The notes under the pieces: model-generated
The model's input: the letters and a program-made list of their open reading frames with translations, nothing else
Told to the model about the DNA's origin: nothing
The model's database searches: none
Part shown: piece by piece, positions 19,094 to 30,061 of the stretch
How positions within the stretch are numbered: the stretch's first letter is position 1
How the letters are laid out: every line of letters begins with the position of its first letter
Position numbers and translations under genes: made by a program
Origin: Nitrincola sp. A-D6
GTDB lineage: Bacteria; Pseudomonadota; Gammaproteobacteria; Pseudomonadales; Balneatricaceae
Direction: 5' to 3'
Assembly (NCBI RefSeq): GCF_000764495.1
Contig: NZ_JRLB01000061.1
Coordinates: 1 to 64,000, forward strand
DNA: 64,000 nucleotides

Positions 19094-19386
19094 CTAGGTA
19101 GGCGTATCATTTTTCAGCTTTTCTTCTTTCTGCTGACGTTGATCAGTACAACAAGCGGGTGGAACAGGGTCATAACCGCCATCGCACAAGGGATGGCAAC
19201 GCAATACCCGGCGCACACCCAGATACAGCCCCTTCAAAGGTCCATGCACCTGAATAGCTTCGATCATATAGGCTGAGCAGGTCGGTTCATAGCGACAACT
19301 GGGGGTAGCATCGGACTGATGAAATACTGATAAAATCTTACCAGCAAAATAAGTAACCGACCCAGTATTCGACGAAACCACTGCAT
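19094..19386 (-). CDS. yidD: Membrane protein insertion efficiency factor YidD (interrupted by one frameshift)
   Basis: A small amphipathic inner-membrane-associated protein assisting YidC-dependent insertion. The C-terminal part has the family core [15 protein letters not shown], then [14 protein letters not shown] and GGYDPVPP. Read in one frame, the N-terminus is not YidD-like. In the neighbouring frame an ATG at 19384-19386 gives [21 protein letters not shown] then FISPML, the expected N-terminus. The frames join if one base is restored to the run of five G at 19301-19305 (plus strand). I take 19386 as the true start. The location is unusual: yidD normally lies between rnpA and yidC near dnaA, but here it follows phoH. 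Confidence 0.85.
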
Positions 19387-19511
19387 ACACACTCCCAAGA
19401 GCAATAAAGTCGCATTTTAACCTGTTTGAAGAAGATTTTCTGCAGCGGACTGGTCATCGCCGCCTCAATCCGTACAATGGGTCTATTTCGAGAAAAGCAA
19501 ACAAGAGTTTT

Positions 19512-20126
19512 ATGATGAAAAAACGACTCAGTCTGTCTCTGTTGCTGGCATTATCTGCTCCTGTGTTTGCACAGGAAGCAGCCCACATTGCCGATGATGT
19601 CTACGTATTTACGCATGGCGGCCCAAGCAATCAATATCGTATCAATGGCCGGGTAAACAGTGGTGAACCAGTTACCATCCTGAATCGCCAAGATCAGTAT
19701 ATCGAAATTCGTACGGAATCCGGTCGCACCAGTTGGGTGCCCGCAGAGTTTGTCGCCACAGGTGAAAGCAAACTCAGTCAACTGCCTGCACTGGAAACAG
19801 CACTCAGCGAAAGTCGTGAAAGAATATCTGCTCAAGACCAGGAAATTGCTGACCTTAATAGTCAGTTATCCAATATTTCCAGCAGTAACATTGAGTCTGC
19901 AAATCAGGTGGAAGGCTTACAACAGGAGATACGTCGCCTGGAGTCTGAGATCGCCAATATGGATCAGAGCAATCTGATTCGCTGGTTGACCCACGGCGGT
20001 TTAGTTGCTCTCGGCGGTGTAGTGCTGGGCTTACTGGTGCCCTATCTACCCAAGCGCCGCAAGCGCCGGATGAGTGGTTTTAACCAGCGCACCCAGTTAC
20101 TTTTTTGTCATCATATTGGCTTTTAA
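19512..20126 (+). CDS. SH3 domain protein, TIGR04211/YgiM-like membrane protein (3' end frameshifted)
   Basis: Signal peptide (1-20, SAPVFAQ), then a bacterial SH3 domain (about 24-85; VYVFTHGGPSNQYRINGRV, GRTSWVPAEFV). A long coiled coil (about 92-155) and one transmembrane helix (LVALGGVVLGLLVPYL) follow, ending in a basic cytoplasmic tail LPKRRKRR. Family members end shortly after this tail. Restoring one G in CCGGATG near 20069 gives KRRDEWF and a stop at 20081-20083. The last 15 or so residues as read (to 20126) therefore look like a frameshift artefact. The uncorrected frame would run 30 bp into the convergent EAL gene; the corrected one would not. The role is unproven; envelope or peptidoglycan association is inferred from the SH3 domain. 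Confidence 0.8.
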   Translation: MMKKRLSLSLLLALSAPVFAQEAAHIADDVYVFTHGGPSNQYRINGRVNSGEPVTILNRQDQYIEIRTESGRTSWVPAEFVATGESKLSQLPALETALSESRERISAQDQEIADLNSQLSNISSSNIESANQVEGLQQEIRRLESEIANMDQSNLIRWLTHGGLVALGGVVLGLLVPYLPKRRKRRMSGFNQRTQLLFCHHIGF

Positions 20127-22635
20127 CCAGGGAGTTATTATCTCTTCTGGTTGAGGTCGGCTAAACAGATAGCCCTGACCTTGGTCACACCCCATACGTG
20201 TGAGCAGTGCCAGCTGCTCACGGGTTTCTACGCCCTCAGCAATTACTTTAAAATCCATGGCATGCGCCATAGCAATCATTGCTTCAACCAGACGCCTGTC
20301 TTTATCTGAGGTCTCTATATTACGAATGAAACTCAGGTCTATTTTTAAATCACTGAGCGCCAGAGTTCGCACATAATTCAAGCTGGAATACCCGGTTCCA
20401 AAATCATCAATAGCAACACCCACACCCAACTTCAGCAATTCACTGATAGCGGAGCGGGTTTTATCGGCTGAATGCATAAAGCTGGTTTCAGTCAGCTCAA
20501 TACTGAATAAATCAGGCGACAAGTTATAACGATTTAACAAACTAATCACTCGCCCTGCCACATTACCGCGTTGAAACTGTCGCGCTGATACATTAACGCC
20601 AACATTCACCGCCAACCCCTGCTGCTGCCAAGCAACTGCCTGCTTAATCGCCTGCAACATAACCCAGTCACCGATCTGATCAATCAGCCCATATCTTCAG
20701 ACAGCGGGATAAAGTCGCTAGGTGAAACCTCGCCCATCTCCGGGCTAAACCAACGCAACAGCGCTTCAACACCAGCAATCTGGCCTGTTTTCAAGCACAT
20801 TTTCGGCTGATAAAACAGCTGAAGTTCATCTTTTTCCAGCGCACTCTGCAGTAAGGTGGTCAGTTGAAAACGTGAACGCGATTGCTGATCCAGAGCCGCA
20901 GAAAAAAAGTGGTAGCTGTTACGCCCCAGGTTTTTGGCTTCATACATTGCCGCATCAGCACAACGCAACAGATTCTCAGTATCACTGGCATCGGATGGTA
21001 CATAGCGATACCGATACTGGCGGTCAGGCGTATTTCAGTATCATTAATCAATACAGGTGCTGAAATAACCTTGGCTAAACGATCCAGAAACAGCGGCAAC
21101 TCATCCAGGCTTTTCAGGCCATTCATGATGATACTGAATTCATCACCACCCGGTCGTGCTGCCGTATCCGAATCGCTCAGCGAGTCTTCAATTCGACGGG
21201 CAATTTCCTTCAGTACCAGATCACCTTCACTCTGACCAAAGCGATCATTGATGGTCTTGAACCAATCCAGATCCATATTGATCAGCGCCACCAGATTGCC
21301 ATGATCACCCGCGTAACTCAGTGCATTGTGCAAACGATCAATAAACAGGCGTCGATTAGCCAGATGGGTGACTTCGTCAAAGTAGGACATTTTATTAATG
21401 CGTGCTTCAGAGCGCTTAATTTCCGTCATGTCATGGAAAATAGCCGCATACTGGATTACTTCGCCCTGCTCACTTTCAATCGCGGTGATACTCAGCCATT
21501 CAGGATAGACTCGGCCATCCTTGTTACGATTCCAGATCTCGCCCTGCCAACGCCCTTTACGTTGTAACTGATCCCACATATTGCTGTAGAAATCTTTATC
21601 ATGCCTACCAGAACTTAAAATACTGGGATTAGAGCCAATGACCTCCCAGTCCTGATAGCCAGTAATCTGGGTAAAGGCCGGATTGACGCTTTGAATATTA
21701 CCTTCAGCGTTACAAATCACGATACCTTCCATGGAAGAATCGATTACTTTTTCAATGATACGCAAGTGATTACGGGTTTCATTCAGACGGTAGCTGCGAT
21801 CATTGAGCAACTCACGCATCCGAAAGATATAATCCAGCTCCACATTACGCAGAATGTCAGAGTAGGATGCCAGTCCGACAACTTCATTTTCGTCGTTCAT
21901 CACCCCAAGGTGGCGAAAACCATGCTTGCGGAAATGTCGCCGCGCATTAAACAGACTGACGGAACCGGGTACACTAATCAGTTTCTTAAAGGTAAACTCG
22001 AACAGGGGCTTGTCCGTATCATTCGGGTTAGTGGCGATCAAACGAATAATATCGGTTTCTGTAATAATTTTAAGCTCGCCATTAAGCCCTTCAATCATCG
22101 CAGCCGTATGCCCGGCGGCACGGATACGCTTGATCACCAGACGCAAGGCACAATCTTCCGGAAAACGCATCGGGTGATGGTTACAAACATCATAGACAGA
22201 GCGCATGAACAGGTCATGTTCCAGACCGTGGCTATTGACGATATCACTTTCACTGACCACGCCAATCAGGCCGCCTTGCTCATCCACCACAACCGCATGA
22301 CGAATACGACCGGACATCAACTCAATACCCAGCTCATCGATACCCGCATCCGGCGTAATGGTGATCAATGGCGTCGACATCACCTGTTCGACGATCACAT
22401 TTTTTTCACCATCTTCTGGAACCAGATGCATCGCATCGCGCCGGGTTAACATACCAACCGGTTGTTGCCCATTACAAACGACCACAGAACCTATATTATA
22501 GTCGGCCATAAGGCGGATAGCAGACAACACACTCTCATGGCGTTGACAGGTGACGACATCCTGACGGCAGATATCCATTACTTTGAGAGCGTCTGAGCGC
22601 TTGAGTTTACTATTCATGGATACTTGGCAGACCAA
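20097..22635 (-). CDS. CBS-PAS-GGDEF-EAL cyclic di-GMP protein (interrupted by two frameshifts)
   Basis: Domains in order: two tandem CBS pairs (about 15-270), PAS (about 290-400; EGIVICNAEGNIQSVNPAF), GGDEF (about 410-570; ARPGGDEF intact, no RxxD inhibitory site in front) and EAL. EAL motifs are VEALLRW, VNVSARQF, IDDFGTGYSSL and EGVETREQ, so both activities may be possible. The first break is near 20998-21003: MYHPMPVI should read MYPSDASDTENLLRCADAAM, one C missing. The second is near 20686-20690: DMG-stop should read DMGLIDQIGDWVMLQAI, one base missing. The likelier start is the internal ATG at 22615-22617 (MNSKLKRSD). CBS pairs usually sense adenine nucleotides. Divergent from ptsP. Confidence 0.85.
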
Positions 22636-22864
22636 CCGTAAGCTTTAAAAGTGGGTATTATATAGAATAAAATACGCGTATAGACGTATATTAGCAGGTA
22701 AAATTCAAACACACCAACTTCCCCGTATGACTGCACCTCATATTTCACAAGGATACGTCGCTTCGGGACTATATTAAAAAAATTTAATGCGCATATATTG
22801 TCGAGTTCAAACAAGTATGCAAATATCAGCCCAATAGTAAACAATTGTTTAACGGATACTGAAG

Positions 22865-25123
22865 ATGCCATCATCACTGACTGATCTGACCGCCCTGGTC
22901 GACACCATTGCCCGTACTCAGGATCCGGAAGCTATGATGGATACTATTGTGGGCCGCCTGAGTGAATTGATGCAATCCAGCGTGTGCAGCCTTTATCTGT
23001 GCAACCCCCAGCAGGATACACTCATTCTGGCTGCCACCCGCGGCCTGGCCCCCAATGCCGTGGGTCAGGTTCGCCTGAGCCTGAATGAAGGGCTGGTTGG
23101 ACATATTGCTGCCAGCCTGAGTACGTTAAATATTGCTGACGCGCCAGCCGATGATCGCTTCGTGTATATCCCTGAGACGCATGAGCAATCCTACCGCAGC
23201 TTTATGGGCGTTCCCCTGATTCACCTGCGCCGCCTGATTGGTGTATTGGTAATCCAGGATCAGGATGAAGGCCGTTACAGTGATGAACAAGAGGCATTTC
23301 TTATCACGGTAGCCTCACAGCTTGCTGGCACTTTACACCTGCTACAACGCAGTGGCAGCTGGTTACAGCAGGAAATGGCACTATCCTACAAGCGCTTCAG
23401 TGGTATTCGTAGCGCTGGTGGCATAGGTATTGGCCGGCTCTGGGTGATAGACCCGCACATGACCCTGGATCAGGTTAAACCCGCCATTAACAGCGATGCA
23501 GTAGAAGAAAAAATCGAGTTTCACGAAGCAATTGAGTGGTTGGAAAAAGACCTGGAAAGCCGCTCAGGAAAAATGGGCCGCCACCTGCCTGGTGATCTGA
23601 ATGCGCTGTTCAGCGTCTACCAGATGATGTTAAAAAGCCCGGAGCTGATTAAGGGTGTCGAAGCTCGCATTGAGCAGGGTGACAGTGCCGCCTGGGCTCT
23701 GCGCCAGGTTATTGAACAAATGGCTGCCATCTTTGACCAGTCTGATGACCCTTACCTGAAGGCCCGCAGCGAAGATATTACCAACATAGGTCAGCGACTA
23801 CTCAACGAACTACTACAGCACGAACGACAGGTGACGGAAACACCAGATGAACCGCTGATACTCACCGGCGAACTGGTTAACATTACCGATCTGGCGGAAT
23901 TTCCGCTACAGCGCATCCATGGCATTGTCTGTACCTCAGGTTCAGCACTATCGCACACATCGATTCTGGCCAATGCATTGGGTATTCCGGCTGTGATGGG
24001 TGTCGAAGGGCTGAAACCGGATCAATACCGTGGGCAGCGCATCATTGTTGATGGCAACCGTGGTGAATGCACCATCAACCCACCGGAAGCGCTGTGCCGT
24101 GAATACCGGCGCATGATAGCCGATGAAAAGCGCTTTATTCAGGGTCTGGATCGACTACGCCATGAACCGGCGCAAACACAAGATGGCTTTCGCGTAAGCC
24201 TGCTCACCAACACAGGCTTGCTTGCTGATGCCACGCCCGGTCTTGAACGCGGAGCCGAAGGTGTCGGACTCTACCGTTCCGAAATTCCGTTTATGGTACA
24301 TCAAAGCTTCCCGACAGAAGAAGAGCAGTTGCGCATCTATCAAAAAGTACTGGCGGCTTATGCTCCCCGGCCTGTATCAATGCGCACTCTGGATATAGGC
24401 GGAGACAAACAACTCCCCTACTTTGAAATGAGCGAGCAGAATCCTTACCTTGGCTGGCGTGGCATACGCTTTACACTGGACAACACGCAACTGCTGGTTA
24501 CTCAGATTCGCGCCATGCTCAGAGCTGATGTCGGCAATGATAATCTGCAACTACTCGTTCCCATGGTCAGCCGGGTGGATGAAATGTCCAGCTTTCGTAG
24601 CCATGTTGAGAAAGCCGTTGTAGACCTGAGCAAAGAAGGAATTAGCGTACGCATGCCACGTATCGGTATGATGATTGAAGTTCCTTCAGCCATGCTATTA
24701 CTGCCAAAACTTGCCCCCTGGGTGGATTTTGTATCCATTGGCTCTAATGATCTGACGCAGTATCTACTGGCTGTTGACCGTAATAATCCGCGGGTATCAG
24801 CCCTGTTTGACCACCTGCATCCGGCTGTTCTAAATGCGCTGGCGCAGATACAGGCTCAATGTACCAATCTGAACCTGCCGGTGTCTGTATGCGGGGAAAT
24901 GGCATCTGACCCGGTTGCTGTATTGGTCTTACTGGCATTGGGTTACAATAGCATCAGCTTAAGCGCCTATAATATTCCCAGAATCAAGTTACTGATTCGC
25001 TCGGTTAAACGTGAAGACTTAAGCCCGCTACTGGCCAAGGCGATGGACTGCACGCACGAGGAGGAGATTCGTGCCCTGTTTCGACCACTGACTGAGAAAG
25101 CGCTTAGCAGCCCGGTGAGTTAG
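22865..25123 (+). CDS. ptsP: Phosphoenolpyruvate-protein phosphotransferase PtsP (EI-Ntr)
   Basis: A 752-residue enzyme I of the nitrogen phosphotransferase system. It passes phosphate from PEP to NPr and then EIIA-Ntr. An N-terminal GAF domain (1 to about 165), specific to the Ntr version, is followed by the EI N-terminal domain (about 180-340). The phospho-histidine lies in GSALSHTSILANALGIPAVMG (around residue 366). The PEP-binding barrel shows GAEGVGLYRSEIPFM, MRTLDIGGDKQLPY, MIEVPSAM, SIGSNDLTQYLLAVDRNN and VCGEMASDP. Length and motifs are complete. The usual neighbour rppH is not adjacent; the gene is divergent from the CBS-GGDEF-EAL gene. Confidence 0.95.
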   Translation: MPSSLTDLTALVDTIARTQDPEAMMDTIVGRLSELMQSSVCSLYLCNPQQDTLILAATRGLAPNAVGQVRLSLNEGLVGHIAASLSTLNIADAPADDRFVYIPETHEQSYRSFMGVPLIHLRRLIGVLVIQDQDEGRYSDEQEAFLITVASQLAGTLHLLQRSGSWLQQEMALSYKRFSGIRSAGGIGIGRLWVIDPHMTLDQVKPAINSDAVEEKIEFHEAIEWLEKDLESRSGKMGRHLPGDLNALFSVYQMMLKSPELIKGVEARIEQGDSAAWALRQVIEQMAAIFDQSDDPYLKARSEDITNIGQRLLNELLQHERQVTETPDEPLILTGELVNITDLAEFPLQRIHGIVCTSGSALSHTSILANALGIPAVMGVEGLKPDQYRGQRIIVDGNRGECTINPPEALCREYRRMIADEKRFIQGLDRLRHEPAQTQDGFRVSLLTNTGLLADATPGLERGAEGVGLYRSEIPFMVHQSFPTEEEQLRIYQKVLAAYAPRPVSMRTLDIGGDKQLPYFEMSEQNPYLGWRGIRFTLDNTQLLVTQIRAMLRADVGNDNLQLLVPMVSRVDEMSSFRSHVEKAVVDLSKEGISVRMPRIGMMIEVPSAMLLLPKLAPWVDFVSIGSNDLTQYLLAVDRNNPRVSALFDHLHPAVLNALAQIQAQCTNLNLPVSVCGEMASDPVAVLVLLALGYNSISLSAYNIPRIKLLIRSVKREDLSPLLAKAMDCTHEEEIRALFRPLTEKALSSPVS

Positions 25124-25144
25124 CTCCACTGAGTACATAAAGAA

Positions 25145-25170
25145 AAGGCCGCCCATTTTAGGGCGACCTT
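25145..25170 (+). terminator. Probable ptsP terminator hairpin
   Basis: AAGGCCGCCC-ATTTTA-GGGCGACCTT, a 10-bp stem with one mismatch, 22 bp after the ptsP stop. The trailing U-tract is weak, so confidence is moderate. Confidence 0.55.
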
Positions 25171-25324
25171 GTAAAACTAGCTTAGTTGAAATGATGAAGA
25201 GACCCGATATATTCCTGCTCGGGATAATAGTTAAACGCCACCCGACTTAACCTTAGCTGAACAAAACTGAATGCGTGTCAATCCAACCTATTCAGTGTTG
25301 CAATCTGCGCCCGGTCGGGTATAA

Positions 25325-26161
25325 ATGACACAACCTAACTGTTTTGAGTCTAACACAATGGAATTGCAAGAACTTCTGATACTAGTAATCGAACCCTCAC
25401 GGATGCAGCGCAACATTATCACCGGGCATCTGCGCTCATTGGGTGTTCAGGCTATAGAAGAATTCAGTGATGCCAGCGAAGCTTTGGAGCGCATGCAGAA
25501 CATCACTCCGGATATTGTTATGTCAGCCATGCACCTGCCGGATATGACAGGCTCAGAATTGGTCGGTGAAATGCGCAAAGTGGCTGGACTGGATGAAGTG
25601 GTGTTTTTTCTGATTTCATCCGAAACCCTCTACCGCTACCTCGAACCTATTCGCCAAGCAGGTGCGGCTACCATACTTCCAAAACCTTTTGATCCGGAAG
25701 AACTGCGCAAAGCACTGTTAAGTGCGGTGGAATATGTCGATGACCGCCAGAATGCCGATGACGATCCTGATGCAGCTTTTGAAGATCTCTGGGTACTCGT
25801 AGTGGATGACAGCAAAATGTCACGCCGCTATCTGAACCGCATTCTCACCTCACTAGGTGTCACCAACCTGCGTGAAGCCAAAGATGGCGCTGAAGCGCTA
25901 CAAATCATTAAAAGCCAACGCTTCGATCTGGTAATTACTGATTACAACATGCCCAATATCGATGGTCTGGAACTGGTTCAGCATATTCGTCAATACACGG
26001 ATCAACCCGCTGTGCCCGTTCTGGTAGTCACCTCCGAGCAGGATGAAGAACCCCTCACATCCTTCAAACAAGTCGGAGTTACCGCCATCTGCCGCAAACC
26101 TTTGTCTTACCATTCACTCAAACAGTTACTCAAACACCTGATTGTGGATCAAACGCTTTAA
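25325..26161 (+). CDS. Tandem-receiver response regulator (first receiver degenerate)
   Basis: A 278-residue protein made of two CheY-like receiver domains with no output domain. Domain 1 (about 10-140) has E-P in place of the acidic pair (LILVIEPSRMQR). It also has Ala where the phospho-accepting Asp should be (DIVMSAMHLPDMTG), so it should not be phosphorylated. Domain 2 (about 155-275) is canonical: VVDDSKMSRRYL, the Asp in LVITDYNMPNIDG, and a Lys in CRKPLSYH. A kinase-inactive first receiver may tune dimerisation or partner binding. It may serve the convergent chemoreceptor or another kinase. A second possible start is the ATG at 25358 (MELQEL). Confidence 0.85.
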   Translation: MTQPNCFESNTMELQELLILVIEPSRMQRNIITGHLRSLGVQAIEEFSDASEALERMQNITPDIVMSAMHLPDMTGSELVGEMRKVAGLDEVVFFLISSETLYRYLEPIRQAGAATILPKPFDPEELRKALLSAVEYVDDRQNADDDPDAAFEDLWVLVVDDSKMSRRYLNRILTSLGVTNLREAKDGAEALQIIKSQRFDLVITDYNMPNIDGLELVQHIRQYTDQPAVPVLVVTSEQDEEPLTSFKQVGVTAICRKPLSYHSLKQLLKHLIVDQTL

Positions 26162-26176
26162 TAACAGCAATACATT

Positions 26177-26203
26177 GACCCCGTTAGCGGCGCTTCAGGG
26201 GTC
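26177..26203. terminator. Hairpin between convergent genes
   Basis: GACCCC (26177-26182) pairs with GGGGTC (26198-26203) in the 48-bp gap between the receiver gene and the chemoreceptor gene. No U-tract is present, so termination is only suggested by position. Confidence 0.35.
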
Positions 26204-26209
26204 GTAGCC

Positions 26210-28006
26210 TTAGCTTTCCTCCAGCAGACAACGTGGCTCAAAGCCCATGATTAACGCCCCCCAGTGCTTGCCGTTAATGTAGAGTGGGATGGACAGATCA
26301 TTAAGAATTTCACCCGTATCACGTATATACGTTTGCAGAAGAAATGCATTCTGGTGCGAACACCGACGCTTCTCTTGACGATTGGCTTTAAAGAAACGCC
26401 GGTGACGACTCTGCATCAAATCTTTCTGCACGTCCCCGGTTAACGCCTTGCTTACTTTGGAATGATGTGCAGGTGCATAACCGTTTTTATCCACCGCAAT
26501 CGCATAAATAAACTCCGAACGTTCACTGATAAATCTATCAAAGACAGGCTGCAAGCTACGCTCAAACACATCAGTATAACTCAGGTTGAATTTTTCAGGC
26601 TCATGCCCTGGATTCGTGCGCTGATAACTATGATCAAACAGATTCACTCCTTGCTGATTCAGCCCTTCCATGCAGTCCATGATCTCTCTGGACCATTCAA
26701 ACCCGGTGCGGGTCATGTTTTCGAATCCACCACGACCTATCAGAAAATGTGACAATAGCTCCTGGGTTGTTTCTGTCGCTTTCTCCAAATCACTGGAGTA
26801 GGTTTTGGAACGTTCCATCTCTTGCTTCATTTCTACTGACAAGTCAGTAATCTGGCACACATGATCATGCGATTCTTTATTGGTATAAGACAACTCTTCA
26901 ATGGCTGCCGAGATACCCGTCAGCTGATGATTGATATCTTCAAAGTCAGACACCAGCTTAACAAACTGATCACTGGTGGAATCGATAAAGACTTCGGTGT
27001 TTTCAATATACTCCAGAATAGTCACGGCGCTGCTCTGGGTATTCCCAACCAGCGAACTCATTTCATTGATATTGGTATCGATTTGCGCGGTAGCCACACT
27101 GACTTTCTGGGACAAATTACGTACTTCATCGGCCACCACGGCAAACCCGCGACCCGCCTCTCCGGCACGCGCTGCCTCAATTGAGGCATTCAGTGCCAAC
27201 AGGTTAGTCTGGTCAGAAAAATCCTTAACCATCGACAAAATATTCATCACATTGCCAGAGTTTTCACTGAGCTTCTGCACCGTATCCTGAAAACGTGTGG
27301 CCAGCTCACGCACGGTTTTGACCTGTTCCAGAACCTTGCTCAGTTCCTGGCTGGAATTACGGATCTCCTGCATATTACTGCCGGTCTGGCTACTGATCTG
27401 CTGCGTATTGCTGGCAATTTCATCAATTGCCTGAGAGGCTTGCGAACTGGACTGAAACACCATCTGCGCCTGCTCTTCCTGGCGAGTAGAGGACTCACTG
27501 GCTTCATTCACGGTTTTTTGTAGCCGGGTTGAACTCAACGCCACACTGACAGAGTGACGCCGGGTTTCCTCAATCATGGCACGTAACTGATCGGTGAAAT
27601 CATTGTAACTACGCGCCATATCAGAAATTTCATCGTAGGTGTAAGCCGGCAGTGTGGCGGAAATATCACCTTCTTTTTCGCGGATAGCGCGCAAGACGTC
27701 GGTAATTTCCCGGATCGGCTTTAGAAACAGATGGCGCATAAAGAAAATGGTGAAGATACCCGCCAACAAAGCCAGTGTAATGGTTGCACTGGCGGCAAAC
27801 AGCAACGAGTCGAGACCAGACAGCAGTTGCTGTTCCAATGGATCAGACAACTCTAACGCCCTGATCATATCGATCAACCGCCCGGCGAAGTATCCACCCA
27901 CAGCAATCAATAAAAGGTGCGGAGCTAATAAAAAAAGGACATTGCCCGTAATTTTTTTGGTCAATGAGTTAAAAAACGCTTTTTCGACAGTTTTATACAG
28001 GCTCAT
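26210..28006 (-). CDS. Methyl-accepting chemotaxis protein with C-terminal sensor-like extension
   Basis: 598 residues. Two membrane helices (about 22-44 and 72-92) enclose only about 27 periplasmic residues, too short for a normal ligand domain. A HAMP domain follows (about 92-145). The signalling domain carries the conserved hairpin [19 protein letters not shown], then [17 protein letters not shown]. After the signalling domain there is an extra region of about 150 residues (about 445-598; [19 protein letters not shown] and [21 protein letters not shown]) that looks like a Cache/PAS-type sensor fold. Sensing is therefore probably cytoplasmic and C-terminal. The ligand is unknown. Monocistronic and intact. 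Confidence 0.85.
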   Translation of the reverse strand: MSLYKTVEKAFFNSLTKKITGNVLFLLAPHLLLIAVGGYFAGRLIDMIRALELSDPLEQQLLSGLDSLLFAASATITLALLAGIFTIFFMRHLFLKPIREITDVLRAIREKEGDISATLPAYTYDEISDMARSYNDFTDQLRAMIEETRRHSVSVALSSTRLQKTVNEASESSTRQEEQAQMVFQSSSQASQAIDEIASNTQQISSQTGSNMQEIRNSSQELSKVLEQVKTVRELATRFQDTVQKLSENSGNVMNILSMVKDFSDQTNLLALNASIEAARAGEAGRGFAVVADEVRNLSQKVSVATAQIDTNINEMSSLVGNTQSSAVTILEYIENTEVFIDSTSDQFVKLVSDFEDINHQLTGISAAIEELSYTNKESHDHVCQITDLSVEMKQEMERSKTYSSDLEKATETTQELLSHFLIGRGGFENMTRTGFEWSREIMDCMEGLNQQGVNLFDHSYQRTNPGHEPEKFNLSYTDVFERSLQPVFDRFISERSEFIYAIAVDKNGYAPAHHSKVSKALTGDVQKDLMQSRHRRFFKANRQEKRRCSHQNAFLLQTYIRDTGEILNDLSIPLYINGKHWGALIMGFEPRCLLEES

Positions 28007-28092
28007 TCTAATCTCTTGTAATTATTGTTTAAGCGCCTCTACTATAAAACAGAAATGTAGGCACGACTACTCTGTTGTTTAATACCTTAGTG

Positions 28093-30061
28093 TCATTTAA
28101 GGCAACGTTCGGCCAAGTCCAATTGTCTCAGCACTTGCCGTTTCGCTGTCACGGCATCCACCGACTGGTATCTTAGTGCTTCATAGGCTTCGGCAACCGG
28201 TCTTAACTGCTCCGCCAATACCGGGTCTGTTTGCGCAATTCTGCCGACAAAACCGGACAGTGTTTCTTCTGGTTGCCGCTGAAAACCCCGCTTGGCAATA
28301 CGCTTAAACAAGCGCTGTAAACGTCTATGCAACAGATCCATTTTGGACCCGCTATAGAGTAAACGCCAAGATAACCAACCCAAAATCAATACACCAGGGA
28401 AGAGTAGCGCCAGCGCCATTTTCAATGGCGTCAGCTCGCCTAACCAATCCTGTAACAGATGCTGTTGCTGATCATGGTAGTTAAGTACCCAGCGCTGCCA
28501 GGCAAAATTCAACGAATCATAGTGCATACGTGCCTGAAGCAACCAACCCTGGCGTGCCAGACGTAAAGCAGAAAGCGGGGAATCCGCCAGAAAACCAGCT
28601 TGCCCACTAAACAACTGATCAGCACTCTGCTCAATACGCTCTGGTGCTACCGCTGTAGTCGGGTCCAGGCGAACCCAGCCTGATCATTTAACCAGACCTC
28701 GACCCAGGCATGCGCATCATACTGACGCAGGGTCAGATAGCCTTGGCTCGCATTCCATTCACCTCCCTGATAACCGGTTACTACACGCGCAGGCATTCCG
28801 GCCGCTCGAAGCATGAATGCCGCAGCACTGGCAAAGTGCTCACAGAAACCCTGCTGCGTCTCAAACAGAAAATCATCCACACTGTGCCGCCCCAGCACAG
28901 CCGGTTCCAGTGTATAAATAAATGAGGCATTAAAATAACGGAATAACTGCTCAATAAAGGCCGCCGCATCAGTATCAGCGGCATGCAACCACTGCTCAGC
29001 CAATTCCCGGCTGCGCGGATTGGCCTGACGTGGTAAGCGGGTGTAATACGCATGCGCCTCACGGCTCAGCTCAGGGGCTAGTTGATAGGTTGGCACGGAG
29101 CTGAGCTGATACTGCACACGCTGCCTCACCTCACTGGGAGCCATAAGCGTACGCTGCGGGGTCATTTGCGACTGAGACGGAGCTGATACTGGCATATCCA
29201 GTACGAACTGCCAGCGCTGATTGCTGGGCTCCTGGACTATTTCATAGGAAACAGGGTCAGCCAATGCCACTAACTCTTCGATCTCAGACTGTCTAAACGT
29301 ACCCGGCGTCCATTCACGACCATCAAATGCACTGAGTACCAGCACACGCCAATAACGCAAAGAAGATGGCGGTGGCTGATCAGCAAATACAGCGCGAAAA
29401 GCCAACTCACCAGAGCGGGTCAATTGGCTGATATCGCCTGGCGACATGGATTCTGACAAACCGGTCCGCACAGCAGACCTGTCCAGCTCGACCGACCATA
29501 GCGGTCCAATACGTGGAAACAGAAAAAACAGCACCAACATCAACGGCAATGCAGGCGCGAGCATCCTCAGGGAGAGTTTTAACGGACGCCGCATATCCTC
29601 GCGAAGCGGATCCTGCCAGATACTGTTTAATGCTGCCACAACCACGACAACAGCCAGGAGTATTATCAGTGCGGCCCCATCCCTTGTTCAAACAGGAAAG
29701 TGGTCGCAGCAACAAAGAAAGCCACATACAAAAGCACTAAGGCATCACGACGCCGGTAGATTTCCAGCAATTTTAATGCCAGACCGACAATCAACAGTGC
29801 CACCATGGCATTAAGACTGGCATCCCGGTTAAAACTCACCAATAGGCCTGCAGCGGCCCCCATCACCAGCAAAAGCCTCAGGCTCCAATGCGGAAAAGAC
29901 CAACGCCCGGTATGAATCATCAGCCGTGCCGCAATACAGGCGCAACAAATCAGCATGACCCAAACGGGTAGCCAAACCAGGTGCGGAATAACCACGGCTG
30001 CAAATGCCAACAATTGCCAGATAACGGCAGAGCGACTGATTTTTTCTATGCCTGCCTTCAT
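28093..30061 (-). CDS. tgpA: Transglutaminase-like membrane protein TgpA, DUF3488/DUF4129 (interrupted by two frameshifts)
   Basis: A multi-pass N-terminal DUF3488 region (29666-30061 and the start of the next piece) is followed by a periplasmic transglutaminase-like domain. Its Cys is in [11 protein letters not shown] and its His in [10 protein letters not shown]; the Asp lies in the repaired [15 protein letters not shown] last membrane helix and a DUF4129-like tail follow (28093-28614). Frameshift 1 near 29674-29678: one G missing from ATGGGGCC; repair gives [16 protein letters not shown]. Frameshift 2 near 28675-28681: one G missing in CAGGCTGGG; repair gives [11 protein letters not shown]. 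The joined protein is about 656 residues, the usual TgpA size. The start overlaps the DUF58 stop by 4 bp (ATGA). Confidence 0.85.

Noticed and set aside
21691-22449. A 252-codon open frame on the plus strand
   Set aside because: It lies wholly antisense to the CBS/PAS part of the c-di-GMP gene, has no family resemblance and is composition-driven.
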